Positions 17,703 to 26,906 are shown, counted from the stretch's first letter. The stretch: 64,000 nt of DNA from an uncultured Gemmatimonadota bacterium (GCA_902826615.1 CADEFN010000001.1:620001-684000); one strand, 5' to 3'. The notes: generated from the sequence alone by a model not told the origin. A program made the numbers and translations.

Positions 17703-17975
17703 GTGACCGATCGCCATGAACGCCTGCGGCAGCTCGCCGCCCGCCGCTTGCGGTTTGCCAGCGTCCTCACTGGCGCCATGATTGTGCTCTACTTCGGCTT
17801 CATCCTCTCCATCGCCTTCAACAAGGAGCTCATGGGCCGGCTCCTGCGCCCGGGTCTCAGCCTCGGCATCCTGGCCGGCGCGGTGGTGATCGTGGCGTCC
17901 TGGCTCATGACCTGGGTCTACATCCGCTGGGCCAACAACACCTACGACCGTGAGCTCGCGGAGCTGCAGCAATGA
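17703..17975 (+). CDS. yjcH: DUF485 small membrane protein, partner of the acetate symporter
   Basis: The 90-residue protein from the GTG at 17703 (VTDRHERLRQLAARR) has two membrane helices (about 20-42 and 54-77) and ends in WANNTYDRELAELQQ, matching DUF485/YjcH. These are almost always encoded just before actP, as here, with a stop/start overlap ATGA. The precise role is unknown; it is thought to assist or regulate the symporter. Longer in-frame starts (17631, 17574) add Arg/Pro-rich sequence and are unlikely. Confidence 0.85.
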   Translation: MTDRHERLRQLAARRLRFASVLTGAMIVLYFGFILSIAFNKELMGRLLRPGLSLGILAGAVVIVASWLMTWVYIRWANNTYDRELAELQQ

Positions 17976-19552
17976 ACGCACTGCTGCAGGCCGCGGTCGC
18001 CGACTCGCTCCGGCCGGTCACAAAAATCGGTGAGCCCAACGGCGTGGCGATGGCCTTCTTCTTCGTCTTCATCGCCATCACACTCGGCATTACGTACTGG
18101 GCCGCACGGAAGACCCGCACCACAGAAGACTTCTACGCGGCCGGGCGTTCGATCACTGCTGGCCAAAACGGTTTTGCGCTCGCCGGTGACTACATGAGCG
18201 CAGCCAGCTTTCTGGGTATCGCGGGCCTGGTCTCCACCACCGGCTTCGATGGCCTGATCTACTCGACCGGGTGGCTGGTGGGCTGGCCCGTGGTGCTGTT
18301 CCTGATCGCCGAACCCCTGCGCAATCTGGGCAAGTACACCTTTGCCGATGTGCTCGCCGCGCGCCTCAAGCAGACGCCAGTGCGCATCGCGGCCGCGATT
18401 GGCACCCTGGCCACCGTGATCTTCTATCTCATCGCGCAGATGGTCGGTGCCGGTGGGCTCATCAAGCTCATGTTCGGGCTCACCTACGAAACGGCCGTGA
18501 TGATCGTCGGCGCGGCGATGATTGCCTATGTGTTGTTTGGCGGGATGATTGCCACCACCTGGGTCCAGATCGTGAAGGCGGTGCTGCTGCTCGGTGGGGC
18601 CACCCTGCTCGCCCTGATGGTGCTGTCGAAGTTCGGCTTCAGCCCCGTCGCGTTGTTCGCCGCCGCGGCGGCGCAGTACGGTGATGCCATGCTGGCTCCC
18701 GGCAAGCAGGTGGCCAACCCCTGGGATGCGGTGTCGTTAGGTATGGCGCTCATGTTCGGCACGGCCGGGCTCCCGCACATCCTCATGCGGTTCTACACCG
18801 TGCCCGACGCCAAGGCGGCCCGCAAGTCGGTCTTCTACGCCACGGGTCTCATCGGATTCTTCTACCTGATGACCTTCATCCTCGGCTTCGGGGCAATGGT
18901 GCTCGTGGGGCCTGACGCCATCAAGGCCGTGGACAAGGGCGGCAATATGGCCGCGCCACTCCTCGCCGAAACGTTAGGCGGCACGCCATTCCTCGGCTTC
19001 ATCGCGGCCGTCGCCTTTGCCACCATCCTCGCCGTTGTGGCCGGTCTCACCTTGTCGGGAGCGGCGGCGCTGTCGCACGATCTGTGGGTGAGCGTGGCGC
19101 GAAAGGGTCAGGCCACTGCCCACGAACAGCTGCGCGTTGCGCGCATTGCGACAGTGGTCCTCGGTGTCATCGCGGTCGGTCTGGGGATCATCTTCAAGGG
19201 CCAGAACGTCGCATTCATGGTTTCGCTGGCCTTTGCCATTGCCGCCAGCTCCAACTTTCCCGCACTCCTCCTCGCCATCTTCTGGCGACGGGTGACCACT
19301 ACCGGAGTGGTCACGTCGATGGTGCTTGGTACCGCTTCCACACTGCTCCTCATCTGGTTTTCACCCACCATTCAGGTGGACATCCTGAAACACGAAGGGG
19401 CCTGGTTCGCGCTCAAGAACCCGGCCCTGGTCACGATCCCGCTCTCGTTCCTCACGGGGATCGTCGGCTCATTGCTCACGTCCGATCGGGTCGCCGCCGA
19501 AAAGTTTGACGCCGTGGAGCGACGGATGCACCTGGGTGAAGCCACCCCCTGA
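17972..19552 (+). CDS. actP: cation/acetate symporter ActP (sodium:solute symporter family)
   Basis: The 526-residue SSS-family permease has about 13 membrane helices and family segments such as TTEDFYAAGRSI, NGFALAGDYMSAASFLG, AGLPHILMRFYTVPDAK, SGAAALSHDLW and ASSNFPALLLAIFW. It is close to E. coli ActP in length and pattern and imports acetate and related short carboxylates with Na+ or H+. Co-transcribed with the DUF485 gene (4-nt overlap). Two of the CGTTAGGY motifs fall inside it, each coding Leu(TTA)-Gly. Confidence 0.92.
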   Translation: MNALLQAAVADSLRPVTKIGEPNGVAMAFFFVFIAITLGITYWAARKTRTTEDFYAAGRSITAGQNGFALAGDYMSAASFLGIAGLVSTTGFDGLIYSTGWLVGWPVVLFLIAEPLRNLGKYTFADVLAARLKQTPVRIAAAIGTLATVIFYLIAQMVGAGGLIKLMFGLTYETAVMIVGAAMIAYVLFGGMIATTWVQIVKAVLLLGGATLLALMVLSKFGFSPVALFAAAAAQYGDAMLAPGKQVANPWDAVSLGMALMFGTAGLPHILMRFYTVPDAKAARKSVFYATGLIGFFYLMTFILGFGAMVLVGPDAIKAVDKGGNMAAPLLAETLGGTPFLGFIAAVAFATILAVVAGLTLSGAAALSHDLWVSVARKGQATAHEQLRVARIATVVLGVIAVGLGIIFKGQNVAFMVSLAFAIAASSNFPALLLAIFWRRVTTTGVVTSMVLGTASTLLLIWFSPTIQVDILKHEGAWFALKNPALVTIPLSFLTGIVGSLLTSDRVAAEKFDAVERRMHLGEATP

Positions 19553-19564
19553 ATCAGGGGTGGC
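19541..19564. terminator. hairpin containing both stop codons of two convergent genes
   Basis: The arm GCCACCCCCTGA and the arm TCAGGGGTGGC pair over 11 bp with one bulged C and almost no loop. The TGA of actP (19550-19552) and the stop of the minus-strand cytochrome gene (19554-19556) are both inside it. A compact bidirectional terminator candidate with no T tract. Confidence 0.6.
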
Positions 19565-20075
19565 TGTCGTTCATCCGCACCTGATCGATTCCCGCGCTAT
19601 GACACGCGACACACGCGGCACCTCGACCTGCAATGCCGGTTTGGGGTGAGCCGTCGGGGGCGTAGTAGGCCCAGAGCCAGCCGCCTGTGCCGGCATTGGC
19701 CGACCCACGCAACTTGTACATCACCGCGTACCGATTCAGCTGCCCGGCAATGATCAGCTCCTTCACGATGAGCGAGGAGTCGGCGAACGACGCACCGGCG
19801 CGCACCTTGCCCGCCGCATCGAGTTGCGCGGCCGCCTTGACGTTGAAACGTGTGCGCAGCCGCGCCTCCGTGTGACCCGAGCCCGCCGAGCGGAGCAGGG
19901 TGTCCGCGCGGTTCTTGTAGTAGGTCCATCCGGTGGTAGCGCGGGCGAGGGTGCTCAGTGCGGCATCGGTGATTTCGGTCGCCGGTGGTGGCTGGGTGCC
20001 GGGACCATCGTCGTCGCTGCCGCACGCAGAGACAACCGGCAGAATGAAGAGCACAAGCGGAAGAATGCGTTTCAT
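19554..20075 (-). CDS. c-type cytochrome lipoprotein, cytochrome P460-like
   Basis: The 173-residue product starts at the ATG at 20075, behind a GAGGA site. A lipobox (LPVVSAC, Cys18) predicts a lipid-anchored periplasmic or outer-membrane protein. The C-terminus carries one heme c motif, CVACH (Cys155, Cys158, His159), and the body (KVRAGASFADSSLIVKE, WLWAYYAPDG) resembles the cytochrome P460 family. P460 enzymes oxidise hydroxylamine or detoxify NO and need a Lys-heme crosslink, which I cannot verify here. Monocistronic, convergent with actP. Confidence 0.7.
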   Translation of the reverse strand: MKRILPLVLFILPVVSACGSDDDGPGTQPPPATEITDAALSTLARATTGWTYYKNRADTLLRSAGSGHTEARLRTRFNVKAAAQLDAAGKVRAGASFADSSLIVKELIIAGQLNRYAVMYKLRGSANAGTGGWLWAYYAPDGSPQTGIAGRGAACVACHSAGIDQVRMNDSHP

Positions 20076-20427
20076 CGTCGTCCTCGTTTCAGCTGAGAAT
20101 GACCGCAAGGTAGTGCGCGTGTGAGTGAAACACGGTGATGAAACGTCCGCCGACGCTGGGTGCCTGCCGAGCAGGTGAGCGAGTGCACCCGCTCTCTGTC
20201 TGAAATCGGGCAGCGTCGTTCCGTCGCGGCGTTCCAATCGTGACGTGCTGTTTCGTGGAACACGTCGCGCTGGTCGCATGGTACCTGCCACAAGGTGCGC
20301 AACTGCTTGTGGGCGAAGGAGATGCCCGCAGCGACGCAGGCGCCGGACGGCATGGGCCCGGAGTGTGCCTTTCACCACCTCGTGCGCCGCACCGCGGCGA
20401 TCATCCCAAACTCTTTCCAGAGGCCCC
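20076..20427. other. divergent intergenic region
   Basis: 352 nt between the minus-strand cytochrome and the plus-strand lactonase-like lipoprotein, so it should hold both promoters. I see no convincing -35/-10 pair. The only structure noted is a weak inverted repeat GTTCCA...TGGAAC around 20230-20260. Long open frames across it read as Arg/Ala-rich noise. Confidence 0.4.
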
Positions 20428-21555
20428 ATGCGTTTCACCAGACTCCTCCCCTTTGCTGCCGCGCTTGCTGCGTGTGCATCCCCAGATGGAACCGCTGACG
20501 CCCCCCTAGCGCCGACGCTCGACCTCAGCAGCAGTGCCGCAGTTGGCCAGGTGTACACGATGAGTAACCAGGTCGCCGGCAACGAGGTGCTGGCCTTCAA
20601 CCGCGCGGCTGACGGCTCGCTCACACCGCTGGGTTCCTTCTCCACCGGCGGCACCGGCACTGGTGGCGGGCTTGGCAATCAGGGGGCGCTGGTGTGGTCC
20701 TCCAACGGGCAACACCTGTTCACCGTGAACGCGGGCAGCAACAGCATCTCGTCCTTCGCCGTCAAGCCGAATGGCCGTCTGCAGCTCGCTGGTACGTGGC
20801 CGTCCGGGGGCATGACACCGGTCAGCATCACGGTGCATGGCGGTCTTGCCTACGTACTCAATGCAGGTGGCAGCGGCAACATTACCGGGTTCCGCCTGCA
20901 GAATGGGCAGCTCACCATGATCCCGGGGTCGAGCCGTCCCCTGTCCAGTGGGGCTGCGGGTGCCGCACAAGTGCAGTTTGCACGCTCAGGGACCGTCCTC
21001 ATCGTGACCGAAAAGGCAACGAATGCCATCAGCACCTACCGGGTAGATGCAGCCGGTATGGCGACCGGCCCGCGCGTGACCGCATCCAATGGGCAGACCC
21101 CGTTCGGCTTCGGGGTTCGCGAGAGGTTCCTGGTGGTATCTGAAGCCTTTGGTGGCGCACCGGGCGCCAGTGCCGCATCGTCGTACGAAATCGGCGTGAA
21201 CGGGGTGCTCCGGTCCATCAGCCCGACCGTCGGTACGACACAAACAGCGGCGTGCTGGATTGCCATCACCAATGACGGTCGTTTTGCCTACACGACCAAC
21301 ACGGCCAGCGGAACGATCTCGGCCTTCTCGCTGCAGCAGGGTGTCCTCACACTGCTCGGAAACGGGGTGACGGCAACCACCGACGCCGGCCCGATCGACC
21401 TCGCCTTCTCGCGCAACAGCCAGTTCATCTATTCGTTGAATGCTACCGCGCACACCATCACCGGGTTTGCGGTTGGACCCAATGGTGCGCTGACTGCGGT
21501 GAGTGGTGGCGCCGCTGGTCTGCCGGTGGGAACGAACGGCCTCGCGGCTCGCTAA
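20428..21555 (+). CDS. lipoprotein with 6-phosphogluconolactonase-like seven-bladed propeller
   Basis: The 375-residue product starts at the ATG at 20428, five bases after an AGAGG site. A lipobox (ALAAC, Cys16) predicts lipid anchoring. The rest repeats short blades of the type NSISSFAVKPNGRLQLAG, GNITGFRLQNGQLTMI, GTISAFSLQQGVLTLLG and HTITGFAVGPNGALTAV, the pattern of the lactonase (Pgl-type) propeller family. Lipoprotein members of this family are seldom proven lactonases; a binding or structural role is equally likely. Confidence 0.75.
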   Translation: MRFTRLLPFAAALAACASPDGTADAPLAPTLDLSSSAAVGQVYTMSNQVAGNEVLAFNRAADGSLTPLGSFSTGGTGTGGGLGNQGALVWSSNGQHLFTVNAGSNSISSFAVKPNGRLQLAGTWPSGGMTPVSITVHGGLAYVLNAGGSGNITGFRLQNGQLTMIPGSSRPLSSGAAGAAQVQFARSGTVLIVTEKATNAISTYRVDAAGMATGPRVTASNGQTPFGFGVRERFLVVSEAFGGAPGASAASSYEIGVNGVLRSISPTVGTTQTAACWIAITNDGRFAYTTNTASGTISAFSLQQGVLTLLGNGVTATTDAGPIDLAFSRNSQFIYSLNATAHTITGFAVGPNGALTAVSGGAAGLPVGTNGLAAR

Positions 21556-21619
21556 GTTGATTCTGGTGCTGGGGCCCCGTGCTGGGCGCCCCGGCACTCC
21601 CCCTTCATTGAACATCAGA

Positions 21620-23419
21620 GTGACGGCGCGCCGCGTTCCCCTCAACACCGTACTTCTCGCAGCCATCGTGCTGACGATCCTCGTGGGCCTCGTGCCTGCG
21701 GGGATTGTGCTCGACCGGCGTATTGCGGAAGCCCTGGTGGAGCGTGCGCGAGCTGATCTGCAGCTTGCGCCACGGGTGCTCAACGATCGGAACGCGGCAT
21801 ACTCCGATGCCCTCATGATGCACGCCAAGGAGCTGGCGCATGTGCCGGGCTTGGCGGCGGCGGTCGCCCGTGGCGATCGGCCCACCACCATCTCCATCGT
21901 CGAGTCAGTCCGGGGCTCGTTAGGTCCCGGTCAGCCCCTGGTCAGTGCCGCCGCGGCCGGGGTGCATCTCGGGCCGGTACCTGCGACGCCGATGGTGGAG
22001 GAAACACGCGATGGTCGCATGCCGGTGAAGTTGTCGAGCGACGGCGATGTGATCCGCAATATCGCACTGGCGCCACTCGAGTACGGCGGCCAATGGCTCG
22101 GTGCCGCTGGTGTCGCCAGTCCACTCGATGCCACCGAGGCCGCAGGGCTCAAGGGACTGACACGCTCCGAAGTCACCATCACCTCGCTGACCGGGACGAT
22201 GGTGACCGCCTCCACGCTCGATTCAGCGACTGCACTCGCCATCGCGCAGGCGGTTCATGCCCCTGGCTTCTCCGGCTATGAGGTGACCATCGGTGAGGCC
22301 CGATACCTAGTAGCGCGCACCGCCCTCGGTGACGCGGGATGGGTGATATTCGCCAAGTCGGTGGAGGAGGAACTGGCGCTCCTTCCATCGCTGCGAAAAA
22401 CGGCGGCCCTATCAGCGTTAGGCGCCGGCGTGCTGGCCCTGGTGCTCGGTGCGCTGCTGGCGCGACGTGTCTCGCGGCCGGTGCGCCAGCTCGCCACCGC
22501 CGCGACGGCCATGCGGCAGGGGAGCTTTGATGCCCCCCTTCCCGACTCGCAGATCACCGAAGTCGCGCGGGTAGCCGAGCGATTCGACGAGATGCGGCTC
22601 GCCCTTCGTCAGCGACTGGCCGAGCTGCATGAGGCGAACGCGGCTCTGCAGGACCGCAACGCGCGTCTCACCGCCCTGCAATCCGACCTGATGCAGCGCG
22701 AGCGGCTCGCGGCGGCGGGTCGTCTGGTCGCGCAGCTCGCACACGAAATCCGCAACCCGATTGCCGCGCTCCGCAACTGCCTCGAGATCGTGCGACGGCG
22801 CGTGGCCGACGATCCCGAGGGACGCGAGTTTGCCGACCTCGCCATCGATGAACTGCTGCGCATGCACGAACTGGCGGAGCAGATGCTCGATGTGTCGCGA
22901 CCGCGGCCCGGTGCGATCGCGCGCTGCGCGCCGATGCCCGTGGCGCGCGACGTGGCGCGTCTCATTACCGCCGGCGTTCCAGAACACGACCTGTCCGTGC
23001 AGATCGATGGCCCTTCGGATTTGTACGTGACCATGGCGGCCGACGCACTCAAGCAGGTGCTCCTCAACCTCATCCAGAATGCGCGCGAAGCGGTCAGGAG
23101 TGGTACACCGGTGCGTGTCACGGTGAGTGCGCGTCGTGTCGACGACCATGTGCAGCTCGAGGTGTGCGACAATGGCCCGGGAATTCCGGCCGCCATTCGC
23201 GAGCGCATTTTCGACCCCTTCTTTACCACCAAAACCGCATTGCACGGCGTGGGGCTTGGCCTCTTTGTGGCCGAGGGTCTTGTGCGTGGCGCCGGGGGAC
23301 AGCTTCGGGTGATGGACGACAGCAGTGATGCGGGCGGTGCGCGCATCATCATCGCACTCCCCGAATCGCACTCAGTCGTAGAAGGCGAGATGCTGGCATC
23401 AGGAGTGGCCTCGAGTTGA
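21620..23419 (+). CDS. sensor histidine kinase, membrane-bound, with HAMP
   Basis: From the GTG at 21620 the protein is 599 residues (a TTG at 21608 is an alternative). Two membrane helices flank a periplasmic sensor domain of about 220 residues, double-Cache-like in size. HAMP follows (RRVSRPVRQLATAATAM), then a coiled stretch, HisKA with phospho-accepting His375 (QLAHEIRNP), and the ATPase with N-box NLIQNAREAV, DNGPGIP and GVGLGLFVAEGLV. The C-terminal end overlaps the response-regulator gene by TTGA. NtrB/AtoS-like kinases pair with sigma-54 activators exactly this way. Confidence 0.88.
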   Translation: MTARRVPLNTVLLAAIVLTILVGLVPAGIVLDRRIAEALVERARADLQLAPRVLNDRNAAYSDALMMHAKELAHVPGLAAAVARGDRPTTISIVESVRGSLGPGQPLVSAAAAGVHLGPVPATPMVEETRDGRMPVKLSSDGDVIRNIALAPLEYGGQWLGAAGVASPLDATEAAGLKGLTRSEVTITSLTGTMVTASTLDSATALAIAQAVHAPGFSGYEVTIGEARYLVARTALGDAGWVIFAKSVEEELALLPSLRKTAALSALGAGVLALVLGALLARRVSRPVRQLATAATAMRQGSFDAPLPDSQITEVARVAERFDEMRLALRQRLAELHEANAALQDRNARLTALQSDLMQRERLAAAGRLVAQLAHEIRNPIAALRNCLEIVRRRVADDPEGREFADLAIDELLRMHELAEQMLDVSRPRPGAIARCAPMPVARDVARLITAGVPEHDLSVQIDGPSDLYVTMAADALKQVLLNLIQNAREAVRSGTPVRVTVSARRVDDHVQLEVCDNGPGIPAAIRERIFDPFFTTKTALHGVGLGLFVAEGLVRGAGGQLRVMDDSSDAGGARIIIALPESHSVVEGEMLASGVASS

Positions 23420-24753
23420 CAACACAGCGACTGCTGGTGGTCGACGACGACCGGGCCTTCCGGCTCTCCACCTCCGCGCTCCTGCGTGCCGAGGGCTATG
23501 AGGTCGATGATGCCGCCGACGGGCGGATTGCGGCCGACATGCTCCGCGAGCGACGGTATGACCTGCTCCTGCTGGACCTGAAGATGCCGGGAGTCGATGG
23601 GCTGCAACTCGTGGAAGCACTCCGCATTTGGGGTATGCAGCTCCCCATCCTCATGATCAGCGGGGTCGGCACGGTCGATCTGGCCGTGCGATCACTGCAT
23701 CTGGGCGCGGACGACTTCCTGACCAAACCGGTGGAGCCGTCGGTGCTGGTGTCGCGTGCCGCCGAATTGCTCGACCGGCGTCCGCAACGCGACGGCGCTC
23801 CGGCACCGACCGGGATGGTCGGTCGATCGGCACCGCTGCGGGACATGCTGGCGCAGGTGGCGCGCGTGGCCCCGACCGAAACCACCGTGCTCGTCACGGG
23901 AGAAACCGGGGCCGGCAAGGAACTGGTGGCGCGTGCGGTTCACCGGCTTTCACCTCGGGCCCACGGGACATTCCAGGCCGTGAATTGCGCAGCACTCAGC
24001 GAGAGCCTCCTGGAGAGCGAGTTGTTCGGACACATTCGCGGGGCGTTTACGGGTGCGGTGCGGGATCGGGTTGGGGTGATCGAGGCAGCCGAAGGCGGGA
24101 CCCTCTTTCTCGACGAGGTCGGAGAGATGAGTCTCTCCCTGCAGCAACGGCTGCTGCGCGTGCTGCAGGAGCGTGAGGTCACGCGCGTGGGGGCGGTGCA
24201 GGCCCGCCCGGTGGACATCCGCATCGTGACTGCGACAAACCGCGACCTGCAGGCGGAGGTGCGGGCGGGCCGTTTTCGGGAAGACCTGTACTATCGGCTG
24301 GCGGTGTTCACGATTGCGGTGCCTCCGCTTCGTGAGCGTCGCGACGACATTCCCATGCTGGTGGAGTTCGCGCTGTCGCGCCTCAAGTTGCGTGTGGCCA
24401 GCTGGACAGAGCTGAGCTGTTCACCCTTCGCCATGCGGGCGTTGCGCGCCTTTGGATGGCCGGGCAATGTGCGTCATCTCCTTGGTGCGGTGGAGAGTGC
24501 GGCCGTAGAAGCAGGCGGGCGGCGCATAGAGGTGCAGCATCTCCCGGCAGAAGTGCGGGAGGCGATGGATGGATTTCCGCAGCCGAGATATCGCGCGACG
24601 GGCGACGACGAGGCTGAACGGGCGCGGATCGTCTGGGCGCTCGATGCCAGCGAAGGGTCCCTCACCCGTGCCGCCGACCTGCTGGGGATGGGTCGTACCA
24701 CACTCTGGCGGAAGATGAAGTCCTTGGGGGTGGAGTCGCCGGGATCGGTCTGA
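23416..24753 (+). CDS. NtrC-family sigma-54-dependent response regulator
   Basis: The 445-residue protein starts at a TTG that overlaps the kinase stop. The receiver has Asp10-12, phospho-Asp54 (LLLLDLKMPG) and Lys104 (TKPVEP). The AAA+ domain has Walker A GETGAGKE (162-169), the sigma-54-contact loop GAFTGA (209-214) and Walker B FLDE (231-234). A Fis-type helix-turn-helix ends it (TRAADLLGMGRTTLWRKMK). With the upstream kinase it forms a complete two-component system controlling sigma-54 promoters; the target genes cannot be inferred. No -24/-12 element was recognised in this window. Confidence 0.92.
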   Translation: MTTQRLLVVDDDRAFRLSTSALLRAEGYEVDDAADGRIAADMLRERRYDLLLLDLKMPGVDGLQLVEALRIWGMQLPILMISGVGTVDLAVRSLHLGADDFLTKPVEPSVLVSRAAELLDRRPQRDGAPAPTGMVGRSAPLRDMLAQVARVAPTETTVLVTGETGAGKELVARAVHRLSPRAHGTFQAVNCAALSESLLESELFGHIRGAFTGAVRDRVGVIEAAEGGTLFLDEVGEMSLSLQQRLLRVLQEREVTRVGAVQARPVDIRIVTATNRDLQAEVRAGRFREDLYYRLAVFTIAVPPLRERRDDIPMLVEFALSRLKLRVASWTELSCSPFAMRALRAFGWPGNVRHLLGAVESAAVEAGGRRIEVQHLPAEVREAMDGFPQPRYRATGDDEAERARIVWALDASEGSLTRAADLLGMGRTTLWRKMKSLGVESPGSV

Positions 24754-24809
24754 GCCGGAGCGCGAAATGGCGCTGGACGTCGGGCGGCCCATCCTTCGAG
24801 ATTGCGGGC

Positions 24810-26222
24810 ATGTCCACTGACCCATCCCTCGACAAGTCCTTCGCGCTGCTCAGGGAGACCATCGACGCCGTCTATCATGGCGTGCGCGATCTCCCGGTTA
24901 CGCCGACGGTGACCGTGCCGGCACTGCGCGCGCTGGTCGCCCAACGCATTGATCTGCGGCACGCGCACCCACTCCCCGCGCTGATGCAGACGGTGATCGA
25001 TTTGCTGCGAGAGCACTCGCTGCACATCACGCACCCGCGGTACTTCGGGCTCTTCAACCCGAGTGTGCATCCCTCCGGGGTGATGGCCGACGCCTTGGTG
25101 GCCCTCTTCAATCCGCAGGTGGCGGGCTGGTCGCATGCACCGGCGGCGAACGAGATGGAACGCCTGGTGCTGCGCCACATCGTCAAGTCGTTAGGTCTTG
25201 AGCCCGACGTCACAGCGGCGCATTTCACCAGTGGGGGTAACGAGGCCAATCATACGGCGGTGATTGCATGTCTCGCCTGGCGATACCCGGAGTGGGGCAC
25301 CAGCGGCGTGCGTGCCTGTCCGCGGCCACCAGTGATCTACCTCTCGGAGGAAAGCCATCACTCGTTCATCAAAGTGGCGCGAGCCACCGGACTCGGCACC
25401 AATGCGTTGCGGCATATCCCGGTGGATGCGCAGTTCCGGATGATTCCAGCGCGCTTGGCGGAACAGGTGGGTCACGACCGGGCGGCTGGACTCGAACCAC
25501 TGATGGTGGTGGCGACCGCAGGGACCACGGGCACGGGTGCCATCGATCCCTTGCCGCGCATCGCGGAGATTGCTGAGCGTGAAAGCCTGTGGCTGCATGT
25601 GGACGCTGCTTGGGGCGGGGCTGCGGCGTTGTCGCCGGCGTTGCGTCCGCATCTGCGCGGCATCGAACGCGCCGACTCCGTGACGATCGACGCCCACAAG
25701 TGGCTGTCCGTGCCCCTTGGGGCGGGCATCGCGATCTGCCGCCATCACGAGGCGATGCATCGGGCTTTTGGTGTGGACACCGGCTACGTGCCACCCACTG
25801 AAGCCGGCGCCGAGGATTTGTACAAAACTTCGCTGCAGTGGTCTCGCCGTTTCATGGGTCTCAAGCTCCTCTTCACCTTTGCGGAACTCGGAGCGGAGGG
25901 CATCGCCCAGCAGCTCGAACATCAGGCCCGGATGGCCAGCAGGCTCCGCGAGATGCTGGGTAATGCCGGGTGGGAGGTGTCGAATGAGACGCCCTTCCCG
26001 CTGGTCTGCTTCACGCACAGCTCCCTTGCCGCCGATGAGGTGTCGACGCGCCAGCTGGTGGAGAGCGTCCTCAAGCGGGGCCGGGCATGGGTGAGTCCTG
26101 TGCGACTCCCCGATAGCCGCTGGGTTGTTCGTGCCTGCATCACGTCGTGGCGCACCAACCAGGACGACCTGGCCATCCTCGTCGACGAGATGGAGTTCGC
26201 CCGCCGATCAGTGATGGTGTAA
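24810..26222 (+). CDS. group II PLP-dependent amino acid decarboxylase
   Basis: The 470-residue protein has the features of pyridoxal-dependent decarboxylase family II (glutamate, aromatic amino acid, tyrosine and related): HPRYFGLFNPS, FTSGGNEANH, HVDAAWGG (Asp265, PLP N1) and DAHKWLSVP (Schiff-base Lys297). The substrate cannot be read from sequence; aromatic L-amino acid, glutamate or aspartate are all possible. It stands alone after the two-component system with a 56-nt gap. A second, more distant member lies at 61447-62886. Confidence 0.85.
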   Translation: MSTDPSLDKSFALLRETIDAVYHGVRDLPVTPTVTVPALRALVAQRIDLRHAHPLPALMQTVIDLLREHSLHITHPRYFGLFNPSVHPSGVMADALVALFNPQVAGWSHAPAANEMERLVLRHIVKSLGLEPDVTAAHFTSGGNEANHTAVIACLAWRYPEWGTSGVRACPRPPVIYLSEESHHSFIKVARATGLGTNALRHIPVDAQFRMIPARLAEQVGHDRAAGLEPLMVVATAGTTGTGAIDPLPRIAEIAERESLWLHVDAAWGGAAALSPALRPHLRGIERADSVTIDAHKWLSVPLGAGIAICRHHEAMHRAFGVDTGYVPPTEAGAEDLYKTSLQWSRRFMGLKLLFTFAELGAEGIAQQLEHQARMASRLREMLGNAGWEVSNETPFPLVCFTHSSLAADEVSTRQLVESVLKRGRAWVSPVRLPDSRWVVRACITSWRTNQDDLAILVDEMEFARRSVMV

Positions 26223-26223
26223 C

Positions 26224-26237
26224 CCGCAACCGCGGGC
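26224..26237. terminator. small hairpin between convergent genes
   Basis: CCCGC and GCGGG (5 bp) flank an AACC loop in the 18-nt gap between the decarboxylase gene and the HTH gene. Too short to be confident; no T tract. Confidence 0.3.
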
Positions 26238-26240
26238 CGC

Positions 26241-26438
26241 CTAACGCTCCTCGGTACTGAAGATCGCCTCGATCGACTGCTGGAACGCCGCAGCGATCTT
26301 GAAAGCAAGCGTCAGGCTTGGTTCGTATCGCTCGGTTTCGATCGAGTTCACCGTCTGGCGCGACACGCCCAGACGTGCCGCCAACTCGGCTTGCGACCAC
26401 CCATGCTCGCCGCGCAGCTCACGCACCCTGGACTTCAT
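26241..26438 (-). CDS. XRE/Cro-type helix-turn-helix regulator
   Basis: The 65-residue protein is a minimal HTH domain (LRGEHGWSQAELAARLGVSRQTVNSIETERYEPS...), the YozG-like class that is usually encoded with a small membrane protein. Its start overlaps the stop of the upstream membrane-protein gene (ATGA). It is likely to bind the inverted repeat at 26875-26906 in the promoter of this two-gene operon and repress it; that is inference. Its TAG stop is part of a CGTTAGGC motif. Confidence 0.87.
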   Translation of the reverse strand: MKSRVRELRGEHGWSQAELAARLGVSRQTVNSIETERYEPSLTLAFKIAAAFQQSIEAIFSTEER

Positions 26439-26842
26439 GCCTCATACCGATATCGGCGTCTGGCCACAAACAGCCCGATGACATAAAAGAGCACCAGGAA
26501 CTGCCACACATGGCGAAAGCTCCAGTTGTCGGGATTCAGGGGACGCGCCGCCTCGAACAGGCCAAGGGTCATGATCAACACGAGGGTGAGCGGGAAGGCC
26601 ACTCCCAACGCCTCCAACTGGATTCGCCGCTGCAACTCGTCCATGGCCCGCATTTCCCGGAGAAGCCCCACCAGCCACATGAGGAAGAAGGGGAGCGGGA
26701 GCAGCGCGACCACATAACGGACGCCTCCGGATCCCCCAACGCCGGCCTCGGCAACCACACCAACTGCCATATATGAAAGAGCCCAGAGGACAAACCCCCA
26801 GAGGAGCAGGGGATTCAAGCTGCGGATAGATCGACGTGACAT
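26435..26842 (-). CDS. four-helix integral membrane protein, partner of HTH regulator
   Basis: The 135-residue product from the ATG at 26842 has four predicted membrane helices, a loop with MRAMDELQRRIQLEALG between helices 2 and 3, and ends in RRRYRYEA. This arrangement, including the D-E-x-x-R-R segment, is found in small membrane proteins paired with YozG-like regulators. Function unknown. First gene of the operon. Confidence 0.75.
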   Translation of the reverse strand: MSRRSIRSLNPLLLWGFVLWALSYMAVGVVAEAGVGGSGGVRYVVALLPLPFFLMWLVGLLREMRAMDELQRRIQLEALGVAFPLTLVLIMTLGLFEAARPLNPDNWSFRHVWQFLVLFYVIGLFVARRRYRYEA

Positions 26843-26869
26843 GGTCGGCACGCTGAAGAAGGTAGGAAG

Positions 26870-26906
26870 AAAGTAAAGCATACTTGTCTTATGTCAAGCA
26901 TGCTTT
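26870..26906 (-). promoter_or_regulatory. promoter with overlapping inverted-repeat operator for the membrane protein/HTH operon
   Basis: On the minus strand a consensus -35 TTGACA (26892-26897) is followed after 16 nt by TACTTT (26870-26875), 28 nt before the ATG. An inverted repeat, AAAGCATACTTG (26875-26886) and CAAGCATGCTTT (26895-26906), 11 of 12 positions paired with an 8-nt spacer, covers the spacer and the -35. This fits repression by the small HTH protein of the same operon. Confidence 0.6.
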
